This document shows positions 50,767-59,777 of a DNA stretch of 64,000 nucleotides, piece after piece. Position numbers and translations under genes: made by a program. Where the stretch lies: positions 1,426,001 to 1,490,000 of the forward strand of contig NC_014391.1 in the NCBI RefSeq assembly GCF_000145235.1. The letters run 5' to 3'. Within the stretch, counting starts at the first letter, position 1; every line of letters begins with the position of its first letter. Source of the DNA: Micromonospora aurantiaca ATCC 27029 (GTDB lineage Bacteria; Actinomycetota; Actinomycetes; Mycobacteriales; Micromonosporaceae). The notes beneath the pieces are model-generated. The model did no database searches. It saw only the letters and a program-made list of their open reading frames with translations, and had not been told where the DNA came from.

Positions 50767-51981
50767 GTGACCACTCCCCGAGATCTCGTGCTGCTCGGCT
50801 CGACCGGCTCGATCGGCACCCAGGCCATCGACATCGTCAAGCGCAACCCGGACCGCTTCCGGGTGGTGGCCCTCGGCGCGGGTGGCGGCAACGTGGAGTT
50901 GCTCGCCGCGCAGGCGCTGGAGCTGGGCGTGGAGGCGGTCGGTGTGGCCCGCGCGTCCGCCGCGCAGGATCTTCAGCTCGCGTTCTACGCCGAGGCGAGC
51001 CGGCGTGGCTGGGCCACCGGCGACTTCAAGCTGCCCAAGATCGTGGCCGGGCCGGACGCGATGACCGAGCTGGCGCAGTGGCCGTGCGACGTGGTGCTCA
51101 ACGGCGTGGTCGGCTCGCTGGGCCTGCCGCCGACGCTGGCCGCGCTGCACGCCGGTCGTACCCTCGCGCTCGCCAACAAGGAGTCCCTGGTGGCCGGCGG
51201 CCCGCTGGTCAAGGCCGCGGTGACGCACCCGGGGCAGATCGTCCCGGTGGACTCCGAACACTCGGCGCTGGCGCAGTGCCTGCGCGGCGGCGCCCGGGGC
51301 GAGGTGCGGCGGCTGGTGGTCACCGCCAGCGGCGGCCCGTTCCGGGGGCGGCGGCGTGACGAGCTGACCGCCGTCACGCCGGAGCAGGCGCTGGCACACC
51401 CGACCTGGAACATGGGCCCGGTCGTCACGATCAACTCCGCCACGATGGTCAACAAGGCGCTGGAGGTGATCGAGGCGCACGAGCTGTTCGACGTGCCGTA
51501 CGCCGACATCGAGGTGATGGTCCACCCGCAGTCGGTGATCCACTCGATGGTCGAGTTCACCGACGGGTCCACGCTCGCCCAGGCCAGCCCGCCGGACATG
51601 CGACTGCCCATCGCGCTGGGTATCGGCTGGCCGGACCGCGTACCCGGCGCCGCCGCGGCTGTCGACTGGACCACCGCCCACACGTGGGAGTTCTTCCCGC
51701 TCGACGACGAGGCGTTCCCGGCTGTCGCGCTGGCCAAGGCGGCGGGGGAGGCCGGGCGCTGCCGCCCGGCGATCTACAACGCGGCGAACGAGGAGTGCGT
51801 GGCCGCGTTCGTCGCGGGCCGGCTGCCGTTCCTCGGCATCGTCGACACCCTCCAGCGGGTGCTGGAGGACGCTCCCGATTTCGACGAACCAGGTACCGTC
51901 GAGGACGTGCTCGCCGCCGAGTCGTGGGCACGGGCGCACGCCCAGGAGATCATCGTCGGGTCGGTGGAAGGAGCTCGATGA
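50767..51981 (+). CDS. dxr: 1-deoxy-D-xylulose 5-phosphate reductoisomerase
   Basis: 404 aa. First committed step of the MEP isoprenoid pathway: DXP to MEP with [25 protein letters not shown] (NADPH site), [37 protein letters not shown] (metal Asp/Glu), [20 protein letters not shown] (flexible lid) and [23 protein letters not shown] 50767 gives [13 protein letters not shown]; the upstream part of the frame is palindrome sequence. Coupled to rip by an ATGA overlap. Confidence 0.95.
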   Translation: MTTPRDLVLLGSTGSIGTQAIDIVKRNPDRFRVVALGAGGGNVELLAAQALELGVEAVGVARASAAQDLQLAFYAEASRRGWATGDFKLPKIVAGPDAMTELAQWPCDVVLNGVVGSLGLPPTLAALHAGRTLALANKESLVAGGPLVKAAVTHPGQIVPVDSEHSALAQCLRGGARGEVRRLVVTASGGPFRGRRRDELTAVTPEQALAHPTWNMGPVVTINSATMVNKALEVIEAHELFDVPYADIEVMVHPQSVIHSMVEFTDGSTLAQASPPDMRLPIALGIGWPDRVPGAAAAVDWTTAHTWEFFPLDDEAFPAVALAKAAGEAGRCRPAIYNAANEECVAAFVAGRLPFLGIVDTLQRVLEDAPDFDEPGTVEDVLAAESWARAHAQEIIVGSVEGAR

Positions 51982-53225
51982 GCTATCTGCTCGGGGTGGT
52001 GCTGTTCGCCCTGGCGATCCTCATCTCGGTGAGCCTGCACGAGGCGGGGCACATGCTCACCGCCAAGGCGTTCGGGATGAAGGTCACCCGCTACTTCGTC
52101 GGCTTCGGCCCGACGCTCTGGTCGTTCAAGCGGGGCGAGACCGAGTACGGCATCAAGGGCATCCCGCTCGGCGGCTTCTGCAAGATCGTCGGCATGACAC
52201 CGCAGGACGACGACGTCGAGCCGGGGGACGAGAAGCGCGCCATGTGGCGCTACCCGGTGTGGAAGCGGACGATCGTGATGTCCGCGGGCTCGATCACCCA
52301 CTTCGCCCTGGCCCTGATCGCGCTCTGGATCATCGCGGTGTCGGTGGGGCTGCCGAACCCGAAGTTCCCCAGCACCGAGGCCGGCTTCCGGGCCGAGCCG
52401 GCGGTGATCGCCATCGCGCCGTGCGTGGTGGTGGAGAACGCGGCCCGCGCCTGCGAGTCCGGCGACCCGGCCAGCCCGGCCGAGAAGGCCCAGCTCAAGG
52501 ACGGCGACCGGATCACCGCGGTGAACGGCAAGCCGGTCTCCACCTGGGGCGACATGCTCGACGTGGTCCGGGCCACCCCGCCCGGCACGGCCACCGTCGC
52601 CTACGTGCGTGACGGCAAGCCGGCCGAGGCGCGGGTCGACCTGGCCTCGGTGCAGCGTCCGCCGCTGGGCGACCCGAAGGGCGCCGCCTCGGCAGTCTCC
52701 GCGCTCGGCGTGGCGCTCTCGCCCAGCACCCCGACCCGGGTCGAGTACGGCCCGGTCGCCGCGTTCGGCGCCACCGCCGACTTCACCGGCACCATGGCCG
52801 TGCAGACCGCGCACGCCATGCAGCGCATCCCGCAGAAGGTGCCCGCGTTGTGGAACGCGATCACCGGCGGCGAGCGCGACGTGGACACCCCGATCAGCGT
52901 GGTCGGCGCCAGCCGGCTCGGCGGCGAGGCCGTGGAGAACAACGCCTGGCTGGTGTTCTTCATGCTGTTCGTGTCGCTGAACTTCTTCATCGGCGTGTTC
53001 AACCTGCTGCCGCTGCTCCCGCTGGACGGCGGCCACATCGCCATCGCCTGGTTCGAACGGGCGCGGTCCTGGCTCTACGCACGCATCGGCCGCGCCGATC
53101 CGGGCCGCGTCGACTACCTCAAACTCATGCCGTTCACGTACGCGGTGATCCTGATCGGCGGCGCGTTCACGCTGCTCACAGTCACCGCCGATGTCATCAA
53201 CCCCATCACGCTCTTCTCAAGGTGA
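51978..53225 (+). CDS. rip: Site-2 protease, RIP metalloprotease (M50)
   Basis: 415 aa. Intramembrane protease that cuts anti-sigma factors and other membrane proteins (Rip1/RseP type). TM1 with zinc motif [20 protein letters not shown] (H21-E-x2-H25), PDZ domain ~165-255 ([20 protein letters not shown]), and [20 protein letters not shown], the third ligand (LDG). Four TM. The GxG substrate-clamp region [20 protein letters not shown] follows TM1. Sits between dxr and ispG, the conserved actinobacterial order. Confidence 0.95.
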   Translation: MSYLLGVVLFALAILISVSLHEAGHMLTAKAFGMKVTRYFVGFGPTLWSFKRGETEYGIKGIPLGGFCKIVGMTPQDDDVEPGDEKRAMWRYPVWKRTIVMSAGSITHFALALIALWIIAVSVGLPNPKFPSTEAGFRAEPAVIAIAPCVVVENAARACESGDPASPAEKAQLKDGDRITAVNGKPVSTWGDMLDVVRATPPGTATVAYVRDGKPAEARVDLASVQRPPLGDPKGAASAVSALGVALSPSTPTRVEYGPVAAFGATADFTGTMAVQTAHAMQRIPQKVPALWNAITGGERDVDTPISVVGASRLGGEAVENNAWLVFFMLFVSLNFFIGVFNLLPLLPLDGGHIAIAWFERARSWLYARIGRADPGRVDYLKLMPFTYAVILIGGAFTLLTVTADVINPITLFSR

Positions 53226-53234
53226 GTGCCTGAA

Positions 53235-54410
53235 GTGACCGCTGTCAGTCTCGGTATGCCCCCCGTACCGCCGCCGCCGCTGGCCCCGCGCCGGGCCAGC
53301 CGCCAGATCATGGTCGGTTCGGTGCCGGTCGGTGGTGGCGCGCCGGTCTCGGTGCAGTCCATGACCACCACCCTCACCGCCGACGTCAACGCCACGCTCC
53401 AGCAGATCGCCGAGCTGACCGCGTCCGGCTGCCAGATCGTCCGGGTCGCCGTGCCGTCGCAGGACGACGTGGAGGCGCTGCCCGCGATCGCCAAGAAGTC
53501 GCAGATCCCGGTGATCGCCGACATCCACTTCCAGCCGAAGTACGTCTTCGCGGCGATCGACGCAGGCTGCGCCGCGGTCCGGGTGAACCCGGGCAACATC
53601 CGGCAGTTCGACGACAAGGTCAAGGAGATCGCGCGGGCCGCCGGCGACGCGGGCGTGCCGATCCGGATCGGCGTCAACGCCGGCTCGCTGGACAAGCGCC
53701 TGCTGGCCAAGCACGGCAAGGCCACCGCCGAGGCGCTGGTGGAGTCGGCGCTGTGGGAGTGCTCGCTGTTCGAGGAGCACGGCTTCCGGGACATCAAGAT
53801 CTCGGTGAAGCACAACGATCCGGTGGTGATGATCCGCGCCTACCGGCTGCTGGCCGAGAAGTGCGACTACCCGCTGCACCTCGGCGTCACCGAGGCCGGC
53901 CCGGCGTTCCAGGGCACGATCAAGTCGGCGGTGGCGTTCGGCGCGCTGCTGGCCGAGGGGATCGGCGACACCATCCGGGTCTCGCTGTCCGCCCCGCCGG
54001 TCGAGGAGATCAAGGTCGGCAACGCGATCCTGGAGTCGCTGGGCCTGCGCGAGCGCGGCCTGGAGATCGTCTCCTGCCCGTCCTGCGGGCGGGCGCAGGT
54101 CGATGTCTACAAGCTGGCCGAGGAGGTCACCGCCGGGCTGGAGGGCCTGCCGGTGCCGCTGCGCGTCGCGGTCATGGGCTGCGTGGTGAACGGTCCGGGC
54201 GAGGCCCGCGAGGCCGACCTGGGTGTGGCCTCGGGCAACGGCAAGGGCCAGATCTTCGTCAAGGGCAAGGTCGTCAAGACCGTGCCCGAGGCGCAGATCG
54301 TGGAGACGCTGATCGAGGAGGCGCTGCGGATCGCCGACGAGATGGGCGCCGAGATCCCCGAGGAGCTGCGTGACCTGGTGCCGGGCGGCGCCACAGTCAC
54401 AGTGCACTGA
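53235..54410 (+). CDS. ispG: 4-hydroxy-3-methylbut-2-enyl diphosphate synthase IspG
   Basis: 391 aa. Penultimate MEP-pathway step; 4Fe-4S enzyme. [20 protein letters not shown] start chosen at GTG 53235 because AAGGTGAG is 9 nt upstream and homologues start MTAxSLGMP; GTG 53226 has the SD abutting. [60 protein letters not shown], cluster Cys in [20 protein letters not shown] and [20 protein letters not shown]. Ends at a strong hairpin. Confidence 0.96.
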   Translation: MTAVSLGMPPVPPPPLAPRRASRQIMVGSVPVGGGAPVSVQSMTTTLTADVNATLQQIAELTASGCQIVRVAVPSQDDVEALPAIAKKSQIPVIADIHFQPKYVFAAIDAGCAAVRVNPGNIRQFDDKVKEIARAAGDAGVPIRIGVNAGSLDKRLLAKHGKATAEALVESALWECSLFEEHGFRDIKISVKHNDPVVMIRAYRLLAEKCDYPLHLGVTEAGPAFQGTIKSAVAFGALLAEGIGDTIRVSLSAPPVEEIKVGNAILESLGLRERGLEIVSCPSCGRAQVDVYKLAEEVTAGLEGLPVPLRVAVMGCVVNGPGEAREADLGVASGNGKGQIFVKGKVVKTVPEAQIVETLIEEALRIADEMGAEIPEELRDLVPGGATVTVH

Positions 54411-54427
54411 TCTGCTTTTCGCGTCGC

Positions 54428-54461
54428 CGTGCGGCCGTCCCCGACAGGGGGCGGCCGCACG
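54428..54461. terminator. Bidirectional terminator after ispG
   Basis: CGTGCGGCCGTCCCC (54428-54442) pairs with GGGGGCGGCCGCACG (54447-54461): 15 bp, one wobble, loop GACA. Placed between convergent ispG and the HxlR-type gene. Confidence 0.8.
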
Positions 54462-54468
54462 CGTCGTC

Positions 54469-55143
54469 TCAGGGCCGGGGGACGGCGGCGAAGGGGGAGA
54501 GGGTGAACCAGCCGGGCGCGGCGCGCCGCAACGCCTCCGGCCCGGTCACCTCCACCGCGCCGCCGCGCAGCGCCGCGGCCCACTCCAGGTCGCCCATCCA
54601 GACCTGGACCAGGGCGCGCAGTTCCGCCGTGACGGTCACCGTCACGTCGTGCCCGGGGTCGCTGTCGCAGACGTCGGCCTCGCCCGCGGCGATCACCATC
54701 CACCAGTCGCGCTGCGTCGTGGGCACGTCCCGGAAGCGGAACCGCACGACGGTACGCCCCAGCGGAACAGCGTCGTGGTCGACGTGGCGGTGCATGTCCC
54801 ACAGCAGCAGCTTCGGGTCCAGGTCGGCGTCGCCCAGCTCGCCGATCCAGCGCACGCCCCAGGCGCCGAGTGCCTCCACCACGGGCCGCAGTTCGCGTCC
54901 GGCGGCGGTCGGGACGTAGCGCACGTCGGCGCCGTCGACCCGCCGCTCCACCACCCCGGCGCGGACGAGCTGGTGCAGCCGGCGGGACAGCAGCGTGGGC
55001 GACATCCGGGGCAGGCCTCGGCGCAGCTCGTTGAAGCGTTCCGAGCCGCTGACCAGCTCCCGGACCACGAGCAGCGTCCACCGCTCGTCGAGCAGTTCCA
55101 TGGCCTTCGCCACGGGGCAGAACTGGTGGTAGGAGGCCCCCAT
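54469..55143 (-). CDS. HxlR family regulator with SCP2-like domain
   Basis: 224 aa. HxlR winged helix ~10-95: FCPVAKAMELLDERWTLLVV, RFNELRRGLPRMSPTLLSRR and VVERRVDGADVRYVPTAAGR. The C-terminal half (~115-215: VVRFRFRDVPTTQRDWWMVI; VTVTAELRALVQVWMGDLEW) resembles an SCP2/alkyl-sulfatase sterol-carrier domain that may hold a lipid-like ligand. ATG 55143 chosen because TAGCGT (55151-55156, minus strand) is 7 nt upstream: leaderless. Divergent from a methyltransferase it may control. Confidence 0.85.
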   Translation of the reverse strand: MGASYHQFCPVAKAMELLDERWTLLVVRELVSGSERFNELRRGLPRMSPTLLSRRLHQLVRAGVVERRVDGADVRYVPTAAGRELRPVVEALGAWGVRWIGELGDADLDPKLLLWDMHRHVDHDAVPLGRTVVRFRFRDVPTTQRDWWMVIAAGEADVCDSDPGHDVTVTVTAELRALVQVWMGDLEWAAALRGGAVEVTGPEALRRAAPGWFTLSPFAAVPRP

Positions 55144-55272
55144 GGCGGGCACGCTACGCCCGGCCCGCCACCCCGGCCAGCCGCCTGTCGGGAGCGGTAC
55201 AGATCTCGTACTGGGGGCCGGGTCGTCCGCTGCCTAGCGTCCTGTGCAGGGACGACAGGTGAGGAGCGACCG

Positions 55273-56091
55273 ATGATCGAGGAACGGGAACAGGACGCCG
55301 CGGTGAAGGCCCGGCACCGCGCGATGTGGGCGATGGGGGACTACGCCGCCGTGGCCGCGCAGGTGATCCCGGAGCTGGGGGCGACGCTGGTCCGGGCCGC
55401 CGGGGTGGCGCCGGGCATGCGGGTGCTGGACGTGGCGGCCGGGACCGGCAACGCGGCTCTGCCCGCGGCCCGGGCCGGTGCGGAGGTGGTGGCCGGCGAC
55501 CTCACCCCGGAGTTGCTGGCGATCGGGCGGGCGGAGGCCGAGCGGGAGGGCTTGACGCTGACCTGGGAGGAGGCGGACGCGGAGGCGCTGCCGTACGCGG
55601 ACGGCGCGTTCGACGCGGTGCTGTCGTGTGTGGGCGTGATGTTCGCGCCCCGGCACCGGGCCGCAGCCGACGAGGTGCTGCGGGTGTGCCGGCCGGGCGG
55701 GACGATCGGGCTGGTCAACTGGACTCCGGAGGGCTTCGTGGGCCAGTTGTTCGCGGCCATGCGGCCGTACGCGCCGCCACCGCCGCCGGGCGCGCAGCCG
55801 CCCCCGCTCTGGGGCGACGAGGAGCACGTCCGGGAGTTGTTCGGCGACCGGGTCGACGCGTTCGCGTCGGCGCGTGACGCCGTGGTGGTGGACCGGTTCG
55901 CCACGCCGGGGGACTTCCGGGAGTTCTTCGCGACCCGTTACGGGCCCACTGTGGCGGTCTACCGGGCGAACGCGGGCGACCCGGAGCGTACGGCCGGGCT
56001 CGACCGCGCGCTGACCGATCTGGCCGCCCGGCACCTGGACGGTGGCGTGATGCGCTGGGAGTACCTGCTCGTCACCGCGCGCCGCGCCTGA
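55273..56091 (+). CDS. SAM-dependent methyltransferase (UbiE/Methyltransf_11 type)
   Basis: 272 aa. ATG 55273 behind GAGGAGCG; the frame upstream overlaps the opposite regulator. Motif I MRVLDVAAGTGNAALPAARA (~49-68), EVVAGDLTPELLAIGRAEAE (acidic ribose ligand), ADAEALPYADGAFDAVLSCV (motif II) and VLRVCRPGGTIGLVNWTPEG (motif III). A Pro-rich loop (APPPPPGAQPPPLW) precedes the C-terminal cap. Substrate unknown; divergent HxlR-type gene suggests induction by a small lipophilic compound. Confidence 0.87.
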   Translation: MIEEREQDAAVKARHRAMWAMGDYAAVAAQVIPELGATLVRAAGVAPGMRVLDVAAGTGNAALPAARAGAEVVAGDLTPELLAIGRAEAEREGLTLTWEEADAEALPYADGAFDAVLSCVGVMFAPRHRAAADEVLRVCRPGGTIGLVNWTPEGFVGQLFAAMRPYAPPPPPGAQPPPLWGDEEHVRELFGDRVDAFASARDAVVVDRFATPGDFREFFATRYGPTVAVYRANAGDPERTAGLDRALTDLAARHLDGGVMRWEYLLVTARRA

Positions 56092-56125
56092 CGGCACGCC
56101 GGCCGGTCGACGGTCGGCGTGCCGT
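56091..56125. terminator. Bidirectional hairpin between convergent genes
   Basis: ACGGCACGCCG (56091-56101) pairs perfectly with CGGCGTGCCGT (56115-56125). The first base is the last base of the methyltransferase stop codon. Confidence 0.7.
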
Positions 56126-56139
56126 TCCGGCGGCGGTGC

Positions 56140-56733
56140 TCACTCGGACTCGGCGAGGATGGCGTAGAGCTTGCGCCGGGTCTCGTCGAGCACCTGGGCG
56201 GCACGGGCGCGCTGGTCGTCGGTGCCGGTGGTCATGACCTGCCGCAGCGCCTGCATGGCCTGCGCGCCGGCGTCGCGGATGTCGTGCCAGCTGTTGACGG
56301 TCTGCTCGGCGAACTCCGCCCAGGGCGGGGCCTGCGCCGCGCCGGCCGCCTCGGCCTGGCCCGCCTCGGTCAGCGCGAACCGCTTGCGCCCGCCCTCGGA
56401 GTCGGCGGCGGTCGCGATGAGCCCCTCGTCCTCCAGCAGTTGCAGTGTCGGGTAGATCGAGCCGGGGCTGGGCCGCCAGGCCCCGCCGGTGCGGGAGTCG
56501 ATCTCCTGGATCATCTCGTAGCCGTGCATCGGCCGTTCGGTGAGCAGGGCCAGCACGGCCCCGCGCACGTTCGGCCGCCGGCCGCGTCCGCGCCCGCCCC
56601 GGCCCCGCCCGTGGCCGTGGCCGTGGGGTCCGGGGGAGAAGGGCGGCGGACCCGGGGGTACGGGCGGGAAGCCGAAGCCGCCACGGCGGCGCATCTCGTC
56701 GTGCATGGCGTGCATGCGTCGATGGAAACCCAT
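56140..56733 (-). CDS. PadR family transcriptional regulator
   Basis: 197 aa. A His/Gly/Arg/Pro-rich head (~1-55: GPHGHGHGRGRGGRGRGRRP) precedes the PadR winged helix: NVRGAVLALLTERPMHGYEM, then PSPGSIYPTLQLLEDEGLIA and FALTEAGQAE. C-terminal dimer helix AQVLDETRRKLYAILAESE. The His-rich head suggests metal or nucleic acid contact, but is not proven. AGAAGGAGAG is the RBS. The AT-rich palindromes at 56762-56793 lie just upstream and probably form its operator. Divergent from the MFS gene. Confidence 0.88.
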   Translation of the reverse strand: MGFHRRMHAMHDEMRRRGGFGFPPVPPGPPPFSPGPHGHGHGRGRGGRGRGRRPNVRGAVLALLTERPMHGYEMIQEIDSRTGGAWRPSPGSIYPTLQLLEDEGLIATAADSEGGRKRFALTEAGQAEAAGAAQAPPWAEFAEQTVNSWHDIRDAGAQAMQALRQVMTTGTDDQRARAAQVLDETRRKLYAILAESE

Positions 56734-56761
56734 CAGGGCTCTCCTTCTGTCGTCGTATCAC

Positions 56762-56793
56762 TGATGCATCAACGATATATCGGCAATGCATCG
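56762..56793. promoter_or_regulatory. Palindrome cluster, probable PadR operator
   Basis: TGATGCATCA (56762-56771), CGATATATCG (56773-56782) and CAATGCATCG (56784-56793), three 10-bp palindromes (the third imperfect) at 11-bp steps. AT-rich in a GC-rich setting, between padR and the MFS gene. 11-bp phasing fits several dimers on one DNA face. Confidence 0.6.
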
Positions 56794-56827
56794 CCGACAA
56801 GACGTCACGTAAACCGGGCTGCAAACC

Positions 56828-56848
56828 GTACGTACGTACTGTTAGGGT
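56828..56848 (+). promoter_or_regulatory. MFS promoter with GTACGTACGTAC palindrome
   Basis: GTACGTACGTAC (56828-56839), a 12-nt perfect palindrome, directly precedes TAGGGT (56843-56848), the -10-like hexamer 6 nt from the GTG at 56855. The palindrome overlaps where the -35 contact would lie, so a repressor there would block the leaderless promoter. Confidence 0.5.
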
Positions 56849-56854
56849 GCCGGT

Positions 56855-58081
56855 GTGCGCCTGCTTCCCGAACCGGGCCCGTCCCGGACCCTCGCCCTCT
56901 CCACGCTCGTCAACACCGTCGGGCGGGGCACCTGGCTCACCGCCAGCGCGCTGTTCCTCACCCGGTCGGTCGGGCTCTCGGTGACCCAGGTCGGTGTGGC
57001 GCTCACGCTCACCGCGCTGGTCAGCCTGGTGGCGAGCACGCCGATGGGCTACCTCGCCGACCGCCTCGGCCCGCGCGGGCTCCAGATGGCCGCGTTGCTC
57101 GCCTCGGCCGGGTGCACGGCCGCGCTGGTCTCCGTGCGTTCGTTCACCGGCTTCCTGGTCGTCGGCGTGCTGATGGCGGTCGCCGACGCGGGCACCCGGG
57201 GCGCCCGCGGTGCGCTGATCGCCGGCGCCGTCCCGCCCGACCAGCGGGTCCGTACCCGCGCCTACCTGCGCGCTGTCACCAACGTCGGGATCTCGGTGGG
57301 CACGGTGCTGGCCGGGTTCGCGCTCGCCGCCGACACCCGCGGCGCGTACGTCACGCTGATCCTGCTCGACGCCGCCACCTACGTGCTGGCGGCGGCGGTG
57401 CTGCTGCGGCTCCCGCCGGTGCCGCCGATGCCCGCCCCGGCGCACGGGCCGCGGCTGATCGCGCTGCGGGACCGCCCGTTCCTCGCCTTCACCGTCCTGG
57501 ACGGGCTCATGTCCATGCACTTCTCGCTGATCAACATCGCCCTGCCGCTGTGGATCGCCGGGCACACCACAGCGCCGAACTGGCTGATCTCCGTCTGCCT
57601 GCTCGTCAACACCGTGGTGGTGATCCTGTTCCAGGTCCGCGCCTCGCGGGGCACCGAGGACCTGACCGGCGCGGGCCGGGCCGCCCGCCGGGCCGGTGTC
57701 CTGCTCGCTGCCGCCTGCGCGCTGTTCGCCGCAGGGGGCGGCGTACCGGTCGCGGTGGCGGTGCCGCTGCTGCTGGCCGGAGCGCTGGTGCACGTCGTGG
57801 GGGAGTTGTGGCACGCGGCGGCCGGCTGGGGCATCTCCTTCGGCCTGGCCCCGGCGCACGCGCACGGGCAGTACCAGGGCGCGTACGGGATGGGCATGCA
57901 ACTCGGCTCGATGGTCGCCCCGGTGGTCGTGACCACGCTCGCGATCGGCTGGGGCGTGCCCGGCTGGCTGGTGCTCGGCGTGGTGTTCCTGCTGCTCGGC
58001 GCAATGGTGCCGCCTGTGGTGCGATGGGCCGCCCGGACCCGGCCGCCCGCACCCGAACCGGTGCCGGCGCCGGCCGGCTGA
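56855..58081 (+). CDS. MFS transporter (12-TM)
   Basis: 408 aa, ~12 TM helices. TWLTASALFLTRSVGLSVTQ after TM1; motif A form GYLADRLGPRGLQMAALLAS between TM2 and TM3; RGALIAGAVPPDQRVRTRAY in the following loop; a Pro-rich tail (RTRPPAPEPVPAPAG). Drug or metabolite exporter of the actinobacterial MFS type; substrate unknown. Leaderless GTG. Regulators next door are PadR (divergent) and whatever binds the GTAC palindrome. Confidence 0.88.
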   Translation: MRLLPEPGPSRTLALSTLVNTVGRGTWLTASALFLTRSVGLSVTQVGVALTLTALVSLVASTPMGYLADRLGPRGLQMAALLASAGCTAALVSVRSFTGFLVVGVLMAVADAGTRGARGALIAGAVPPDQRVRTRAYLRAVTNVGISVGTVLAGFALAADTRGAYVTLILLDAATYVLAAAVLLRLPPVPPMPAPAHGPRLIALRDRPFLAFTVLDGLMSMHFSLINIALPLWIAGHTTAPNWLISVCLLVNTVVVILFQVRASRGTEDLTGAGRAARRAGVLLAAACALFAAGGGVPVAVAVPLLLAGALVHVVGELWHAAAGWGISFGLAPAHAHGQYQGAYGMGMQLGSMVAPVVVTTLAIGWGVPGWLVLGVVFLLLGAMVPPVVRWAARTRPPAPEPVPAPAG

Positions 58082-58145
58082 GCGCCGTGCGGCAGGTGCC
58101 CGGTCGGCCCGCGCACGCCGGGGTGGATCTGGCAGGCTGGTAGCC

Positions 58146-58985
58146 GTGCTCACCATGCCGGTACGCCAACTGGGGGAGTCGGAGCGCCGCGCGGTCGAGC
58201 GGCTGCTCGACCTCGACCCGTACGCCGGCGCGCAGGTCGCCGAGCGGGTGGCGGCGCGCGGGCTGGCCTGGTGGCGGGCCGAGGCGCGGATCCTCGGGTA
58301 CGGCTCCCGCCGGCACCTGGAGTCGATCTGCTGGCTGGGCGGCAACCTGACCCCGGTGCTCGCGTCCGAGTCGGCGGTGACCGCGTTCGCCGACCAGTTG
58401 AGCGCCGAGGAGCGGCTCTGTTCCTCGATCGTCGGCCGCGCCGACGCGGTGCTCGGGCTCTGGGACCGCCTCTCCGCGCACTGGGGGCCGGCTCGGGACG
58501 TACGCCCGAACCAGCCGCTGCTGGCGACGGACGCGCTGCCCGCCGTGGCGCCCGACCCGCACGTGCGGCGGGTGCGCGGCAGCGAGGTCGACCTGCTGTT
58601 CCCGGCGGCGGTGGCGATGTACACCGAGGAGGTCGGGGTGTCGCCGCTGGCCGAGGACGGCGGGCGCGGCTACCGGCGGCGGGTGACCGAGCTGGTGCGC
58701 GCCGGCCGCGCCTACGCCCGTTTCGTCGACGGGCGGGTGGTCTTCAAGGCGGAGCTTGCAGTGGTGACCCGCCGGACCGCGCAGGTGCAGGGCGTCTGGG
58801 TGGCGCCCGAGTGGCGTGGCCGGGGCATCGCCGCCGCCGCGATGGCGGCAGTGGTCCGCGACGCGCTGGAACGGGTCGCGCCCACAGTGAGCCTGTACGT
58901 CAACGACTTCAACCTGCCCGCCCGCCGGGTCTACGAGCGCTGCGGCTTCCGCCCGGTCGGCACGCTCGCCACAGTGCTGTTCTGA
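58146..58985 (+). CDS. GNAT acetyltransferase with DUF4081 domain
   Basis: 279 aa. N-terminal DUF4081 (~1-125): ERLLDLDPYAGAQVAERVAA, WLGGNLTPVLASESAVTAFA and LCSSIVGRADAVLGLWDRLS. C-terminal GNAT (~140-279): VQGVWVAPEWRGRGIAAAAM is the acetyl-CoA loop (R/Q-x2-G-x-G/A), then VNDFNLPARRVYERCGFRPV. In Streptomyces a protein of this sort lies beside ispG, so it belongs to the dxr-rip-ispG neighbourhood though now 3.7 kb away. Acceptor unknown. GTG start; CAGGCT just upstream may be the -10. Confidence 0.88.
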   Translation: MLTMPVRQLGESERRAVERLLDLDPYAGAQVAERVAARGLAWWRAEARILGYGSRRHLESICWLGGNLTPVLASESAVTAFADQLSAEERLCSSIVGRADAVLGLWDRLSAHWGPARDVRPNQPLLATDALPAVAPDPHVRRVRGSEVDLLFPAAVAMYTEEVGVSPLAEDGGRGYRRRVTELVRAGRAYARFVDGRVVFKAELAVVTRRTAQVQGVWVAPEWRGRGIAAAAMAAVVRDALERVAPTVSLYVNDFNLPARRVYERCGFRPVGTLATVLF

Positions 58986-59043
58986 GGATCACTCCCGCCA
59001 GACGTCCCGAACCGGACACCCGGCGCTATGCTGGGCATGTTTT

Positions 59044-59060
59044 TATACTGACTAGTCAGT
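59044..59060 (+). promoter_or_regulatory. TetR operator overlapping the -10 of the ABC/YhgE operon
   Basis: ACTGACTAGTCAGT (59047-59060) is a perfect 14-bp palindrome. TATACT (59044-59049) is a good -10 and overlaps it. A TetR dimer bound here would block RNA polymerase. The TetR gene at 61935 is the last gene of the same operon and the likely binder. Confidence 0.7.
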
Positions 59061-59078
59061 TCGGAATTCGGGGTCCTG

Positions 59079-59777
59079 ATGAACATCGTCGAGGCCGTCG
59101 GCCTGGGTCTGCGCACCCGCCGGGGCTGGGTCTACCGGGACGTCGACCTCACCGCCGCGAGCGGTGAGCTGCACGCCGTCACCGGCCCGCCCGGCAGCGG
59201 GCGCACCTCGCTGCTGCTCGCGCTGGCCGGACGCTTCCCGCACAACCACGGCGAACTGCGCCGCCGCGGCCCGGCCGCGCTCGGCCAGGTCGCGGGCGTG
59301 CACGAGCCCGACCCGACGCTCACCGTCGCCGAACACATCACCGAACGCCTGCTGCTGCTCGGCCCGGTGCCACGCCGCCGGCGCCGCCTCGTGCCGGTGG
59401 CAGCGGTCCGGGCCCGCCGGGCCTACCGCCGCGACGCCTACGCCGCCGCCATCGCCGGCGCCGGACTCACCGACGCGCCCCTCGACCCCGACCGGTACGG
59501 CCGCGACCTCACCCCGGTCGAACGGCAGGTGCTCGGGCTCGTGCTCGCCAGCCTCGGCGGCCCCAGCCTGATCGTCGCCGACGACGTGGACGCCGGCGCC
59601 GACCGGCCCGAGCGGGAGTGGATGTGGGGCGCGCTGGAACGCCTCGCCGACCAGGGGTACGCGGTGGTCGCCAGCGCCCGCGCCGTCGAACCCGGGGTAA
59701 CCGCCACCGTGCACCGCATCGGCGACCCGGCCCTGCCCGTCCCCGCCCTGACCGTGCCCACCGAGGTGTCCGCATGA
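59079..59777 (+). CDS. Degenerate ABC transporter ATPase-like protein
   Basis: 232 aa, ABC ATPase in outline: VYRDVDLTAASGELHAVTGP, Walker A GPPGSGRTS at 36-44, signature-like GRDLTPVERQVLGLVLASLG, Walker B LIVADDVDAG at 164-173. Oddities: Walker A Lys is Arg42, the LSGGQ motif is not kept, and the catalytic Glu after Walker B is Asp169. ATP hydrolysis is therefore doubtful. Overlaps yhgE by ATGA. In actinobacteria a similar ATPase-like gene often precedes a YhgE/Pip protein. Confidence 0.82.
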   Translation: MNIVEAVGLGLRTRRGWVYRDVDLTAASGELHAVTGPPGSGRTSLLLALAGRFPHNHGELRRRGPAALGQVAGVHEPDPTLTVAEHITERLLLLGPVPRRRRRLVPVAAVRARRAYRRDAYAAAIAGAGLTDAPLDPDRYGRDLTPVERQVLGLVLASLGGPSLIVADDVDAGADRPEREWMWGALERLADQGYAVVASARAVEPGVTATVHRIGDPALPVPALTVPTEVSA

